Of a DNA stretch of 64,000 bases, positions 35,844-45,518 are shown piece after piece; positions within the stretch are counted from its first letter, which is position 1, and every line of letters starts with the position of its first letter. A program made the translations under genes and the position numbers. This stretch comes from Herbaspirillum sp. GW103 (GTDB lineage: Bacteria > Pseudomonadota > Gammaproteobacteria > Burkholderiales > Burkholderiaceae_D). Location: positions 62,001 to 126,000 of the forward strand of contig NZ_AJVC01000004.1 of assembly GCF_000261365.1 (NCBI RefSeq), read 5' to 3'. A model generated the notes under the pieces. The model saw only the letters and a list, made by a program, of their open reading frames with translations, was not told the origin of the DNA and did no database searches.

Positions 35844-36187
35844 TCCGCGCCTGATCCACGCCTGATCCGCCCAGGGGGCTCATTCTTTTCTTCCAGGATT
35901 CAGACGATTCTGATTGAAAAAAAATCGAGTTCCCCGATTCAAATAGCGCGCTTTAAAACTCCTGCAAAAAATCGAAATTTTCAGGAGTTCTTTTTTTCTC
36001 CCCGCTTCCTATACTCGTCAGGATCCGTTCCCGGCATGTCTGTCCGCCCGGCCGGATATTCCTGACCTCTCCCCGCCAGCCCTTGCCCGACCGCGCTTCC
36101 CGCTTTTCTGCATGAAGCTTCATATCGCGCCGGATACCGCTCTTTGCCAGCCCAGAGTTTTCGCAACCCTTACTCTCGGAACCTGAC
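35844..36187. other. 344-bp intergenic region with terminator
   Basis: Contains the tsx terminator at 35957-35997 and the leader of the siderophore receptor. A clear Fur box is not seen, although iron control is expected for the downstream gene. Confidence 0.45.
35957..35997 (+). terminator. Intrinsic terminator after tsx-like gene
   Basis: AACTCCTG (35957-35964) pairs with CAGGAGTT (35982-35989), followed by C and seven T. Confidence 0.85.
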
Positions 36188-38476
36188 ATGAGCTTCATCA
36201 AGAGCCGCAAGCACCCTATCTCCACTCCTTCCACCCCTTCCGCTGCCTCCACGCCTTCCTGTCTCACGGCTGCCATCGCCGGCGCCCTGCTGCTGCCGGT
36301 GGTCGCTGCGCAGGCCCAGTCACCCCGTGCGCAACTGCCTGCCGTGCAGGTCGATGCCCTCAAGGACTCACCCTACAAGGCCGAGCAATCGGCCTCACCC
36401 AAGTACAGCCAGCCGCTGGTGGACACCCCGCAGACCCTGCAGATCCTCAAACGTCCGCTGATGGAACAGCAAGGTGCCACGACCCTGACCGAGGTCCTGC
36501 GCAATACCCCCGGCGTGGGCACCTTCTTCCTCGGCGAGAACGGCAGCACCAGCACCGGTGATACGGTCTACATGCGCGGCTTCGACGCCTCCAGCAATAT
36601 CTTCGTGGACAACGTGCGCGACCTGGGCGCCATCTCGCGTGACGTCTTCAACCTGCAGCAGGTGGAAGTTCTCAAGGGCGCCGCCGGTACCGACAACGGA
36701 CGCGGCTCGCCGACCGGGGCCATCAACCTGGTCAGCAAGCAACCCGAACTGACCGACGCGGTGACGGCCAGCGGCACCTATGGCAGCTGGAACCAGAAAC
36801 GCCTCACCGTCGACTGGAACCAGGTGCTGGTCCCCGAGCATGGCCTGGCGCTGCGCCTGAACCTGATGAAGCAGAACAGCGGTGTACCTGGCCGTCACGA
36901 AGTCCACAGCCGCCGCGACGGCTTCGCCCCCTCGCTGGCCTGGGGCCTGAACACGCCGACCCGCATCTATTTCAATTACCTGCACATGGAGCAGCACAAC
37001 CGGCCCGATGGCGGCGTGATCACCCTCGGCCTGCCCGGCTACAGTTCGCCTGATCTTGCTCGACCTTTCATCTCCCGTGCACCCAAAGTGAATCCGAGCA
37101 ATTACTACGGCCATCGCGATGATTACGACCGGGTCAATGCCGACATGTACACGCTGCGGGTGGAGCACGATATCGCCCCCGAACTCAAGCTGCACAACAC
37201 CACCCGCTACGCCCGTACCGACCAGGATTACCGGCTGGCCTCCTTCATCGCCACCGGATCCGACCGCGGCCGCTTCAAGACCGGCATCATCACGCCTTCG
37301 GCCACTGATCGCAGCAGTTGGCTGCTGGCGCGCAACATCGTTACCCGGCGCGATCAGGCCAACGAAATCATGAGCAACCAGACCCATGTCACGACGCAAT
37401 GGCAGACCGGGCGGATCCGTCATGCGCTGGTCGGCGGGCTGGAATTGACGCGTGAACGCCAGCGCTCGCTGTCCTTTGGTACGGACGGCTTCCGCCCCTA
37501 TGCCAACCTGTACCAGCCGAATCCGCACTTTGACGAATCAGCGGTGCGCATCAGAACCACCGGCAGCAACGAAGGGCAGACCGATACCGTCTCGCTGTAC
37601 GTGCTGGACACCCTCAAGTTCAACGAGCGCTGGTCGCTCAACCTGGGGCTGCGCGAGGACCATTACCGCACCTCCTTCACCGGCATCGCCTCGGGCAGCC
37701 TCACGCAACTCTCGAGCTCGGGCAATCTGCTGAGCTGGAAGCTGGCGGCTGTCTTCAAGCCCACCAGCTACAGCAGCGTCTATGCCCTGCTGGCAACATC
37801 GCAGCAACCGCCGGGCGGCAACAATATCACCCTCAGCGCCAGCCGCGGGAACCCGTCGCACCCCGACTACGCGCCGCAAAAGACCCGCACCGCCGAGCTC
37901 GGCACCAAGTGGGATCTGCTCAATCGTCGCCTGGCCGTGACCGGGGCGCTGTACCGTACCGACGTGAGCAATGAAATCGAGGCAGGAACGCTGGCCGATA
38001 CCTACTTCCAGATCGGAGAGAAACGTACCGACGGCGTGGAGCTGGGCGTCACCGGCGAGATCACCCCTGACATTTCGCTCACCGCCGGCTATAGCCGCAT
38101 GAACAGCCGGGTCAATCAGGGACGTGTGGCCACCGCCAGCGGCGAAAACTATCTGGCCTACGCACCGCGTCAGTCCTTCACCTCATGGGCGACCTGGCGC
38201 GCGGCACCGGGCCTGGCGCTGGGTGGAGGTCTGCGCTACACCGACGGCCTGCTGCGCGGCACGGACACCAATGCCGTGGGCACACCCACCCGCACCGATG
38301 CCTACTGGCTGGTCGATGCCATGGCCAGCTACGCAATCAACAAGACGGTGGAGCTGCAGTTCAATGTCACCAACCTGTTCAACAAGCAATACGCCGCCGC
38401 CATCAACAAGAGCGGCTACCGCTATACCCCAGGCGGTGCGCGTGCCGTCTCGCTGACGGGCAACTTCCGCTTCTGA
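36188..38476 (+). CDS. TonB-dependent siderophore receptor, Fiu-like, copy 1
   Basis: A 762-residue outer-membrane receptor for iron-siderophore. Signal peptide ends 'VVAAQAQ', Ton box 'LPAVQVDA', plug with 'QPLVDTPQTLQILKRPLMEQQ', 'TLTEVLRNTPGVGTFFLGENG', 'YMRGFDASSNIFVDNVRDLG', 'QQVEVLKGAAGTDNGRGSPTG'. Barrel ends 'LTGNFRF'. This is the catecholate receptor type of Fiu/PiuA. It is a close paralogue of the gene at 38919; even the first codons and CTCGGAACC upstream of the start are shared, so the pair arose by tandem duplication. Confidence 0.92.
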   Translation: MSFIKSRKHPISTPSTPSAASTPSCLTAAIAGALLLPVVAAQAQSPRAQLPAVQVDALKDSPYKAEQSASPKYSQPLVDTPQTLQILKRPLMEQQGATTLTEVLRNTPGVGTFFLGENGSTSTGDTVYMRGFDASSNIFVDNVRDLGAISRDVFNLQQVEVLKGAAGTDNGRGSPTGAINLVSKQPELTDAVTASGTYGSWNQKRLTVDWNQVLVPEHGLALRLNLMKQNSGVPGRHEVHSRRDGFAPSLAWGLNTPTRIYFNYLHMEQHNRPDGGVITLGLPGYSSPDLARPFISRAPKVNPSNYYGHRDDYDRVNADMYTLRVEHDIAPELKLHNTTRYARTDQDYRLASFIATGSDRGRFKTGIITPSATDRSSWLLARNIVTRRDQANEIMSNQTHVTTQWQTGRIRHALVGGLELTRERQRSLSFGTDGFRPYANLYQPNPHFDESAVRIRTTGSNEGQTDTVSLYVLDTLKFNERWSLNLGLREDHYRTSFTGIASGSLTQLSSSGNLLSWKLAAVFKPTSYSSVYALLATSQQPPGGNNITLSASRGNPSHPDYAPQKTRTAELGTKWDLLNRRLAVTGALYRTDVSNEIEAGTLADTYFQIGEKRTDGVELGVTGEITPDISLTAGYSRMNSRVNQGRVATASGENYLAYAPRQSFTSWATWRAAPGLALGGGLRYTDGLLRGTDTNAVGTPTRTDAYWLVDAMASYAINKTVELQFNVTNLFNKQYAAAINKSGYRYTPGGARAVSLTGNFRF

Positions 38477-38918
38477 TGACTTCCTCCGGTGGCGGCGTTC
38501 TGCCGCCACTGCCCCCGTCTCCCCTTCCTGCAACGCCTTCCTGCAAATCATTTATCACGTTGACCAAAACGGCAGGAGCACGGTGTATTTTCCTCACCAC
38601 ATGCCGAGCCATCCTGCCGATGCCCGCCATGCCCGAGCCCGCGCGGACCATCGGACTGCTGACCGCATCCGACCGGCTGTGACAATAGACTACATGCCAA
38701 CTTTTTCAGGAATAAGAATCACTTTTATTTTCAATATGTATATAATTGTAAGCATCCTGATTCAATTCGTTACAAAAAAGACCGATACGGGATACACAAA
38801 AAGACAACCTCGCCAGCCATTGCGGCGGAGCCTGCCAGGTCATTTCTGACCACGCGATTGCCCGTTCGACTCGTAGCCAGCCAAGAGAACCCTCAACAAT
38901 TTCTCTCGGAACCAAGCC
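38477..38918. other. 442-bp intergenic region between paralogous receptors
   Basis: No gene seen. A GTGGCGGC/GCCGCCAC hairpin lies just after the first receptor stop (38490-38510) but has no T-run. An AT-rich promoter region at 38705-38750 precedes the second receptor. Confidence 0.45.
38711..38746 (+). promoter_or_regulatory. Fur-box-like palindrome and -10 box
   Basis: AATAAGAATCACTTTTATT (38711-38729) is a partial palindrome with 9 of 14 matches to the 7-1-7 Fur consensus, followed by TATAAT at 38741-38746. Iron-Fur control of the downstream siderophore receptor is plausible. The match is only moderate. Confidence 0.4.
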
Positions 38919-41156
38919 ATGAGTTACATCAAGAGCCGCAAGCACGCACAACCCGCGTTTGCCTCGACCCGCCTGTCTGCTGCCGTTGCCGGCGCCCTGC
39001 TGCTGCCCGCCGTGGGCGTGCATGCCCAGACCAGCAGCGCTCTGCCCAAGGTCGAAGTGACCGCCACCCAGGAATCGGACTACAAGGCTGACAAGGCTTC
39101 CTCGGCCAAGTACAGCCAGCCGCTGGTCGATACCCCGCAGACCCTGACCGTGATCAAGAAGCAGCTGATCGACCAGCAAGGCGCCACCACCCTGACCGAA
39201 GCCCTGCGCAACAGTCCTGGCGTGGGCACCTTCTATCTCGGCGAGAACGGCTCGACCAATACCGGCGACGCCATCTACATGCGTGGCTTCGACAGTTCCA
39301 GCGCCATCTTCGTGGACAACGTGCGCGACCTGGGTTCGATCTCGCGCGACATGTTCAACATCCAGCAGGTGGAAGTCCTGAAGGGACCGGCGGGGACCGA
39401 CACTGGCCGTGGCTCGCCGACCGGCTCGATCAACCTGGTCACCAAGCAGGCCGAGATGAGCAACTTCTTCAATGCCTCGGCCACCTACGGCAGCTGGAAC
39501 CAGAAGCGCGCCACCGCCGACTGGAACAAGGTGGTCGATGAAGAACGCGGCATCGCCCTGCGCCTGAACCTGATGAAGCAGGACAGCGGCGTACCCGGCC
39601 GTCACGAAGTCAAGAACGACCGCTGGGGCGTGGCGCCCTCGCTGGCCTTCGGCCTGAACAGCCCGACCCGCGTATTCCTGAACTACCTGCATATCGACCA
39701 GGACAACGTTCCCGATGGCGGCGTACCGACCATCGGCCTGCCCGGCTACACCTCGCCGGACAGCTCACGTTCCTTCCTGAGCGGTGCGGCGCGTGTGGAT
39801 TCGTCCAACTTCTACGGCCTCTCGGGCGACTACGACAAGGTCACCTCCGACATGTTCACGGCGCGTGTGGAGCATGACTTTTCCTCCGACGTCAAACTGC
39901 AGAACACCACCCGCTATGCCAAGACCAGCCAGGATTACCTGCTGACCTCCTTCATGGGAACCTCGGCCAACCTGGTTACCCCGTCGGCCAGCAATCCATC
40001 GGCGTGGACCATTTCGCGTTCCAATCCGACGCGCAAGGACCAGAGCAACGAGATCATCACCAACCAGACCAACATCACCGCCGACCTGCAGGCGGGAGGA
40101 CTCAAGCACACCCTGGTGGGCGGAGTGGAATTCACCGAAGAAAAGCAGCATGCCCTGTCCTTCACCCGTAGCGGCACGCTCTCGGTGGCCAACCTGTACA
40201 ACCCGAATCCGAACGATCCCAAGACCTACACGATGACGGCCACCGGCTACAACGACGGCAAGACCGACACCGTCTCGGCCTACCTGTTCGACACCATCAA
40301 GTTCAATGAGCACTGGGCGATCAATGCCGGCATCCGCGAGGACCACTATCGCACCACGTACTACGCCAACGCCGCCGGCACCATCACCAACCTGTCGACC
40401 TCGGGCAACCTGTTCAACTGGAAGCTGGCCGCCATCTACAAGCCCACCGACTACAGCAGCATCTACGCGCTGTATGCCACGTCGCAGCAGCCGCCGGGCG
40501 GCAGCAACTTCGCCCTGTCGGCCTCGGCCAACAGCGCTGCCAACAGCAACTACGCACCGCAAAAGACCAAGACTTCCGAGCTGGGCACCAAGTGGGATCT
40601 GCTGAACAAGAAGCTGGCCGTCACCGCCGCCCTGTTCCATACCGAAGTGACCAATGAAGTCGAGCGCGATCCGACCTCGCTGCAATACTTCCAGACCGGC
40701 AAGAAGACCGTGCAGGGCATCGAACTGGGCGTGACCGGTGACGTGACCAGCAATCTGTCGCTGGCGGCCGGCTATACCTGGATGGACACCAAGGTCGACA
40801 ACGGCGCCATCGTCACCGCCTCCGGTGACAACAACCTGGCATACACCCCCAAGCAGGCCTTCACCTCGTGGGCGTCCTATCGCCTGCCGCATGGCTTCAC
40901 CGTGGGGGGTGGTGCGCGCTACGTCAGCTCGCTGCTGCGCGGCACCGATGGTGCCGTCGGCACCCCCAAGTACGCCAACAGCTACTGGGTCTTCGACGGC
41001 ATGATGGGTTACGTGGTGAACAAGAACGTCGATCTTCAGTTGAACATCTACAATATTTTCGACAAGGACTACGTAGCGGCCATCAACAAGAGCGGCTATC
41101 GTTATACCCCGGGCACGCCGCGTTCGGTGGCACTGACGGCCAACTTCAAGTTCTGA
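38919..41156 (+). CDS. TonB-dependent siderophore receptor, Fiu-like, copy 2
   Basis: A 745-residue paralogue of the receptor at 36188. Signal peptide to 'VGVHAQ', Ton box 'LPKVEVTATQ', plug with 'QPLVDTPQTLTVIKKQLIDQQ', 'GVGTFYLGENGSTNTGDAIYM', 'QQVEVLKGPAGTDTGRGSPTG', barrel ending 'ALTANFKF'. Followed by a terminator and then a PiuC-type hydroxylase gene, the usual companion of Fiu/PiuA receptors. Divergence of the loops between copies suggests different siderophore ranges. Confidence 0.93.
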   Translation: MSYIKSRKHAQPAFASTRLSAAVAGALLLPAVGVHAQTSSALPKVEVTATQESDYKADKASSAKYSQPLVDTPQTLTVIKKQLIDQQGATTLTEALRNSPGVGTFYLGENGSTNTGDAIYMRGFDSSSAIFVDNVRDLGSISRDMFNIQQVEVLKGPAGTDTGRGSPTGSINLVTKQAEMSNFFNASATYGSWNQKRATADWNKVVDEERGIALRLNLMKQDSGVPGRHEVKNDRWGVAPSLAFGLNSPTRVFLNYLHIDQDNVPDGGVPTIGLPGYTSPDSSRSFLSGAARVDSSNFYGLSGDYDKVTSDMFTARVEHDFSSDVKLQNTTRYAKTSQDYLLTSFMGTSANLVTPSASNPSAWTISRSNPTRKDQSNEIITNQTNITADLQAGGLKHTLVGGVEFTEEKQHALSFTRSGTLSVANLYNPNPNDPKTYTMTATGYNDGKTDTVSAYLFDTIKFNEHWAINAGIREDHYRTTYYANAAGTITNLSTSGNLFNWKLAAIYKPTDYSSIYALYATSQQPPGGSNFALSASANSAANSNYAPQKTKTSELGTKWDLLNKKLAVTAALFHTEVTNEVERDPTSLQYFQTGKKTVQGIELGVTGDVTSNLSLAAGYTWMDTKVDNGAIVTASGDNNLAYTPKQAFTSWASYRLPHGFTVGGGARYVSSLLRGTDGAVGTPKYANSYWVFDGMMGYVVNKNVDLQLNIYNIFDKDYVAAINKSGYRYTPGTPRSVALTANFKF

Positions 41157-41260
41157 GACAGCGCCTCGCGATGACTTGATCTGCCTCAGTTGCGTCACTG
41201 CCGGTCTTGCTTAAAGTGAGGCTGCCCACTGAGTCCAGTCATGGATCAGCCAGACTTGAC

Positions 41261-41288
41261 GGCCCCTCCTTCACGGGAGGGGCCTTTT
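41261..41288 (+). terminator. Intrinsic terminator between receptor and hydroxylase gene
   Basis: GGCCCCTCC (41261-41269) pairs with GGAGGGGCC (41276-41284), then TTTT. It ends 25 bp before the piuC-like start, so it may reduce but not abolish readthrough into that gene. Confidence 0.82.
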
Positions 41289-41312
41289 CATTAGCGACAG
41301 GAGAAATTCATC

Positions 41313-41993
41313 ATGATGCTGCACATCCCCGCCGTTCTCAGCGCCGACCAGGTGCGCCACATCCGCAGCGAGCTCGACCGTGCCGGCTGGGTCGATGGCC
41401 GCGAGACGGTGGGCGACCAGGGCGCGCGCGTCAAGCGCAACCGGCAGTTGCCGGAGCACTCGCCACTGGGTTTCCGGCTGGGCGAGATCATCCTCGAGGC
41501 ATTGCGCCGCAACCCGCTGTTCTTTGCCGCCGCCCTGCCCAAGAAGACCATGCCGCCGCTGTTCAACTGCTACGAGGGCGGCGAACACTATGGTCTGCAT
41601 GTCGACGGTTCGGTGCGCAACCTGCCCAACGCAGCGGGCAGCCTGCGTACCGATGTCTCCTCCACGCTCTTTCTCTGCGACCCTGAGGAATACGACGGCG
41701 GCGAACTGGTCGTGGTCGATACCTATGGTACGCACGAAGTGAAGTTGCCGGCGGGTGACCTGATCGTCTATCCCTCCACCAGCCTGCACCGGGTGGAACC
41801 GGTCACGCGCGGGGCGCGCGTGTGCTCCTTCTTCTGGACCCAGAGCATGATCCGCGACGACTGGAAGCGCAGCATGCTCTTCGAGCTGGATCGCAACATC
41901 TACAGCCTGCGCCAGAAGCTGGGAGATAGCGAGGAAGTGGTCGGCTTGACCGGGCACTACCACAACCTGCTGCGGCAGTGGGCGGATGTCTGA
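41313..41993 (+). CDS. piuC: PiuC/YbiX-type Fe(II)/2-oxoglutarate PKHD hydroxylase
   Basis: A 226-residue member of the PKHD hydroxylase family, usually paired with Fiu/PiuA receptors. '[21 protein letters not shown]', '[19 protein letters not shown]' (H-x-D), '[22 protein letters not shown]', '[22 protein letters not shown]' with the third His and the Arg that binds 2-oxoglutarate. The substrate is unproven; a role in handling imported siderophore is assumed. ATG-ATG at 41313, with AGGAGA upstream. Confidence 0.92.
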   Translation: MMLHIPAVLSADQVRHIRSELDRAGWVDGRETVGDQGARVKRNRQLPEHSPLGFRLGEIILEALRRNPLFFAAALPKKTMPPLFNCYEGGEHYGLHVDGSVRNLPNAAGSLRTDVSSTLFLCDPEEYDGGELVVVDTYGTHEVKLPAGDLIVYPSTSLHRVEPVTRGARVCSFFWTQSMIRDDWKRSMLFELDRNIYSLRQKLGDSEEVVGLTGHYHNLLRQWADV

Positions 41994-42059
41994 CTCCGCC
42001 AAATTGTTTATTTGTTTTATACCGTTTATATTGATTTGAGTATTTCGATGCGCCAAATG

Positions 42060-42094
42060 GAAAGGCCGTCCGGCATTGCAGCGGACGGCCTTTC
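42060..42094. terminator. Bidirectional terminator between piuC and HAL-like gene
   Basis: GAAAGGCCGTCCG (42060-42072) pairs perfectly with CGGACGGCCTTTC (42082-42094). It is a strong 13-bp stem between converging genes. Confidence 0.85.
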
Positions 42095-42114
42095 TCATGC
42101 AAGCCTGCGCGGGA

Positions 42115-43743
42115 TCAGACGAAACGCCCGATCGCACTCATCACCGCCTCCCGCACCGAACCGCTGACCACAAAGTCATGCGCAGCGCGCACGTCGTCAT
42201 GGAACCAGCGATCGCCATCCAGGCAGGCCGGGATCTGGCGGCGGATCTCCGCATAGGCCGCCTGCGTACCCTGCCCCAGTTGGAAGCCTTTGAGCAACTC
42301 TTCGGTCATGGTCAGCGCCTGCGCCGCCAGCAGCATTTCCACGCCGACGATGTATTGCGTGTTCTGCACCACGGTCATGGCCTTGCGGGCGCACCAGGTC
42401 GAGTTGGAAATATGGTCCTCGCTGTTGCCCTTGGAGGGGATGCTGTCGACGCTGCCCGGCATGCAGAGGGTACGGTTCTCCATCACCAGCGAACTCATGG
42501 AACACTGCACCACCGGGTAGCCGGTATTGACGCCGCGCACTCCGCTCATGAGGTTGCGCGGCAAGCCCCATGACAGGGTCGGATCGATCAGGCGTGCGAT
42601 GCGGCGTTCGCAGATGCTGCCCAGATCAGTGATCGCCATGGCCAACAAGTCCATCGCCTGCGCCAGGTACTGGCCGTGGAAGTTGCCACCGGAAATGATT
42701 TCGAAACCTTCGCCGTCCTCCTTGTTGAAGATCAACGGATTGTCGGTGGCGGAGTTGGTTTCCTTCTCGATGATGGTGTCGATGTAGTCCAGCGCATCGA
42801 AGACCGGGCCATATACCTGCGGTGCGCAGCGCAGCGAGTACACATCCTGGATGCGCGCGGTGTAAGGGATATCGGTACGGCGCAATTCATCGGGCAATTG
42901 CACGGCGCGTGCTTCATGCGTGGTACGGGTGGAGCCCTTCAACAAAGTGCGGATGACTTCGGCCGTCTTGATCTGCCCCGCATGCGGCCGTGCCATCTGA
43001 ATGCGCGGATCGAAGGCCGACATCTCGGCCCGCATCGCTTCCAGCGTCAGCCCCAGCGACAGGCAGGCGTCGGTGAGCAGGTGGCGTGCATCGTGGGCCG
43101 CCAGGATGGCCACGGCCAGCGAAGCGGTGCAACCATTGATGAGGGCCGAAGCATCCTTGGCCTTGAGGTCGAATTTCACCGGAGCGATACCGGCCTGCTC
43201 AATCGCTTGCGTGGCCCGCATGCGTTGGCCGCGATACATCACTTCGGCCTCATCGAATCCGGCAATGGCCGCCGCCAGATAAGCCAGCGGCGCGAGATCT
43301 CCTGAGGCACCGACTGAACCCTTCTGCGGCATGATCGGATGAATACCGGCATTGAGGAAGGCCAGCAGGCGATCCACCACTTCCACGCGCGGCGCAGAGT
43401 AATTCGACGCGAAGGCATTGGCACGCAGCAGCATGGTGGCGCGACTGACTTCTTCAGAAAACGGCTCGCCGATGCCTGCGCTGTGCGCGCGGATCAGTTG
43501 CGTCTGGAACAGCTCGATGTGCTCGACCTTGATGCGCGTGTCCTTGAGCAAGCCCACACCGGTGTTGAAGCTGTACATCATGGGGGCTTCATCGTGCATC
43601 CAGGTGGATTCGATGTAGTCGCGGCTTTGCTTGAGCGCGCTGCGCGAGGAATCGGCCAGTGCGACCTTCAGGTGCGGGGCGCGGGCCACGCTGAGGACTT
43701 GCGCGGCGGTGAGGTTGAAGCCGTCGATGGTGATGGTGTGCAT
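42115..43743 (-). CDS. Aromatic amino acid ammonia-lyase family (histidine ammonia-lyase-like)
   Basis: A 542-residue lyase. The MIO cofactor triad is Ala146-Ser147-Gly148 in 'GSVGASGDLAPLAYL'. Tyr57 in 'MYSFNTGVGLL' is the catalytic base region, and 'IRAHSAGIGEP' puts a His (His87) where histidine ammonia-lyases have theirs. Histidine, tyrosine or another amino acid could be the substrate. ATG at 43743 has AGAGAG before it. It starts 33 bp after puuD on the same strand, so it is probably cotranscribed with urate oxidation. No hutU, hutI or hutG is present in the window. Confidence 0.85.
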   Translation of the reverse strand: MHTITIDGFNLTAAQVLSVARAPHLKVALADSSRSALKQSRDYIESTWMHDEAPMMYSFNTGVGLLKDTRIKVEHIELFQTQLIRAHSAGIGEPFSEEVSRATMLLRANAFASNYSAPRVEVVDRLLAFLNAGIHPIMPQKGSVGASGDLAPLAYLAAAIAGFDEAEVMYRGQRMRATQAIEQAGIAPVKFDLKAKDASALINGCTASLAVAILAAHDARHLLTDACLSLGLTLEAMRAEMSAFDPRIQMARPHAGQIKTAEVIRTLLKGSTRTTHEARAVQLPDELRRTDIPYTARIQDVYSLRCAPQVYGPVFDALDYIDTIIEKETNSATDNPLIFNKEDGEGFEIISGGNFHGQYLAQAMDLLAMAITDLGSICERRIARLIDPTLSWGLPRNLMSGVRGVNTGYPVVQCSMSSLVMENRTLCMPGSVDSIPSKGNSEDHISNSTWCARKAMTVVQNTQYIVGVEMLLAAQALTMTEELLKGFQLGQGTQAAYAEIRRQIPACLDGDRWFHDDVRAAHDFVVSGSVREAVMSAIGRFV

Positions 43744-43776
43744 GTGATGAGTTCTCTCTGACATGATCGTGTGCGA

Positions 43777-45012
43777 TTACTTGGCCCCGGCCTGGAACCA
43801 GGCGGCGACTTCAGCGCGTTCCGCATCGGTCATCTGGGTCATGTTGGCCAGCGGCATATCCTTGGTCTGGACGGCGCGCTGGAAGATCTTGGCCGCGTGC
43901 TGACGGATCAGCTCAGGCGTCTGCAACATCATCCCCGCCGGGGCGGTGGCAAAGCCGGCCTGGGTCGGCTTGTCCGAATGGCAGCTGGCGCAACGCTGGG
44001 TAATGATGGCCTGAATGCGGGCGAAGTCCGGTGCGGCGGCAGCGACCGGTGCCGCACCCGCAGCAGCAGGTGCCGCCAGGGGCGTCACCGGACGCGGCGC
44101 AATCGCCACCGCCACGCCCAGCAACAGGGCCACGCCGGCGATGGGATAGGCCACCACCACGCGGCCCTTGTGTCGCAAATTGAAGAAGTGACGAATCAGC
44201 ACACCGGCCGCCATGATCGCCGCCAGCACCAGCCAGCTGTAGGCGTGCGTATAGGTCATCGCATAGTGGTTGCTGATCATGATGAACAGAATGGGCAGGG
44301 TGAAGTAGTTGTTGTGCACGCTGCGCTGCTTGCCCTTGCGACCATGGACGGGATCCGGCGAGCGGCCCGCCTTCATTGCCTCCACCAGCTTGCGCTGCCC
44401 CGGGATGATGACCATGAGCACATTGCCGACCATGATGGTGCCGATCATCGCGCCCACGTGGATATAGGCTGCGCGGCCCGACAGCAGGTGCGTGAGCAGA
44501 TAGGCCACCGCCACGATGAAGACGAACATCACCAGCCCCAGCAGCCCTTCGCGCTTGCCCAGTGGCGACTTGCACAGCAGGTCGTAGACGATCCAGCCCA
44601 GCACCAGCGTACCGATGCCCACGCCCACTGCTTGCGGACCGGTGAGGTTAGCCACCGACTTGTCCACCATCATGGCCGAGGCATTGAAGTAATACACGAT
44701 GAACAGCATGGCCACGCCGGTGATCCAGGTGGCATAGGCTTCCCACTTGAACCAGTGCAATTCCTCGGGCAGTTCGGCCGGGGCCACCAGATACTTTTGC
44801 GGATTGTAGAAACCACCGCCGTGCACCGCCCACAGTTCACCGGAGACGCCCTTCTTCTCCAGATCGCTGCCCGGCTTGGGCGGGCGGATGGAGTTGTCCA
44901 GCCAGACGAAATAGAACGAGGCACCGATCCAGGCGATGCCCGTGATCAGATGCAGCCAGCGGACCAGCAGATTGGCCCAGTCGATGCCATATGAAACCAG
45001 GAGTGCTTCCAT
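43777..45012 (-). CDS. puuD: Membrane urate hydroxylase with cytochrome c domain (PuuD)
   Basis: A 411-residue enzyme that oxidises urate to 5-hydroxyisourate, passing electrons to the respiratory chain rather than to O2. The N-terminal 300 residues are the DUF989 membrane domain with about eight spans ('WLHLITGIAWIGASFYFVWLD', 'WAVHGGGFYNPQKYLVAP', 'HWFKWEAYATWITGVAML'). An Ala-rich linker leads to a cytochrome c domain with CASCH at 341-345 and Met386 as the likely sixth ligand. It is divergent from a LysR gene across 506 bp. Confidence 0.94.
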   Translation of the reverse strand: MEALLVSYGIDWANLLVRWLHLITGIAWIGASFYFVWLDNSIRPPKPGSDLEKKGVSGELWAVHGGGFYNPQKYLVAPAELPEELHWFKWEAYATWITGVAMLFIVYYFNASAMMVDKSVANLTGPQAVGVGIGTLVLGWIVYDLLCKSPLGKREGLLGLVMFVFIVAVAYLLTHLLSGRAAYIHVGAMIGTIMVGNVLMVIIPGQRKLVEAMKAGRSPDPVHGRKGKQRSVHNNYFTLPILFIMISNHYAMTYTHAYSWLVLAAIMAAGVLIRHFFNLRHKGRVVVAYPIAGVALLLGVAVAIAPRPVTPLAAPAAAGAAPVAAAAPDFARIQAIITQRCASCHSDKPTQAGFATAPAGMMLQTPELIRQHAAKIFQRAVQTKDMPLANMTQMTDAERAEVAAWFQAGAK

Positions 45013-45518
45013 GTCTTCCCCACGCAGGATTGCTGTCCGCCACCGCGACCTACTCCGGACAGGCGAGGCATCGCCTCAGGAATGGGCCGCCATGAAAGTC
45101 TTCCCCCGCCATGCGCATGCCATGGCAACGACTGGATGAGTGGAGTGAAGGCTTCCCGCGCGCCGGGAAGCGCGGGCACCGTGATGGTGCCGTGCCTGGT
45201 CTCCCGTCGTGCTGCCGCTACGACCCGATGGCTTTTGCCATCTGTTTTTTTGGCCGCCCTGCTGATGCGGGACGGTTGCACGAACGATAAACGCGGGGAC
45301 TGCACAAAACATGGTCATCAACGTATATTTGACATACGAATGACGATATACAAAAATGCCCCCTGGATGTGGGACGCTTGCGCTCGCATCCCGCCAGGCC
45401 GCCGCCCGAGCCGGTCTGGGCAAACGACAACGATAATGCGCCTGCCCCGATGCAGCCGCCCCAGAGTGAACGAAAAACCGTCACCTGTCCCGCACCACAA
45501 GACCCCGGAGACATTCCC
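45013..45518. other. 506-bp divergent control region of puuD and LysR gene
   Basis: No gene is seen. GTATAT (45323-45328) and ATATAC (45346-45351) form an inverted repeat around TTGACATACGAATGACG, a plausible LysR binding site. A plus-strand AT-rich promoter may overlap it. Confidence 0.45.
45323..45351. promoter_or_regulatory. GTATAT-N17-ATATAC inverted repeat (LysR operator candidate)
   Basis: Perfect 6-bp half sites lie 168 bp upstream of the LysR start and 310 bp upstream of puuD. A TTGACA at 45329-45334 is inside. Binding by the adjacent LysR protein is inferred. Confidence 0.4.

Noticed and set aside
38490..38510. Terminator after the first siderophore receptor
   Set aside because: The GTGGCGGC/GCCGCCAC stem is strong but no T-run follows, so it is mentioned only as a hairpin.
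42115..43743. Part of a histidine utilisation (hut) operon
   Set aside because: No hutU, hutI, hutG or hutC in the window; the neighbour is puuD, so substrate and pathway are left open.
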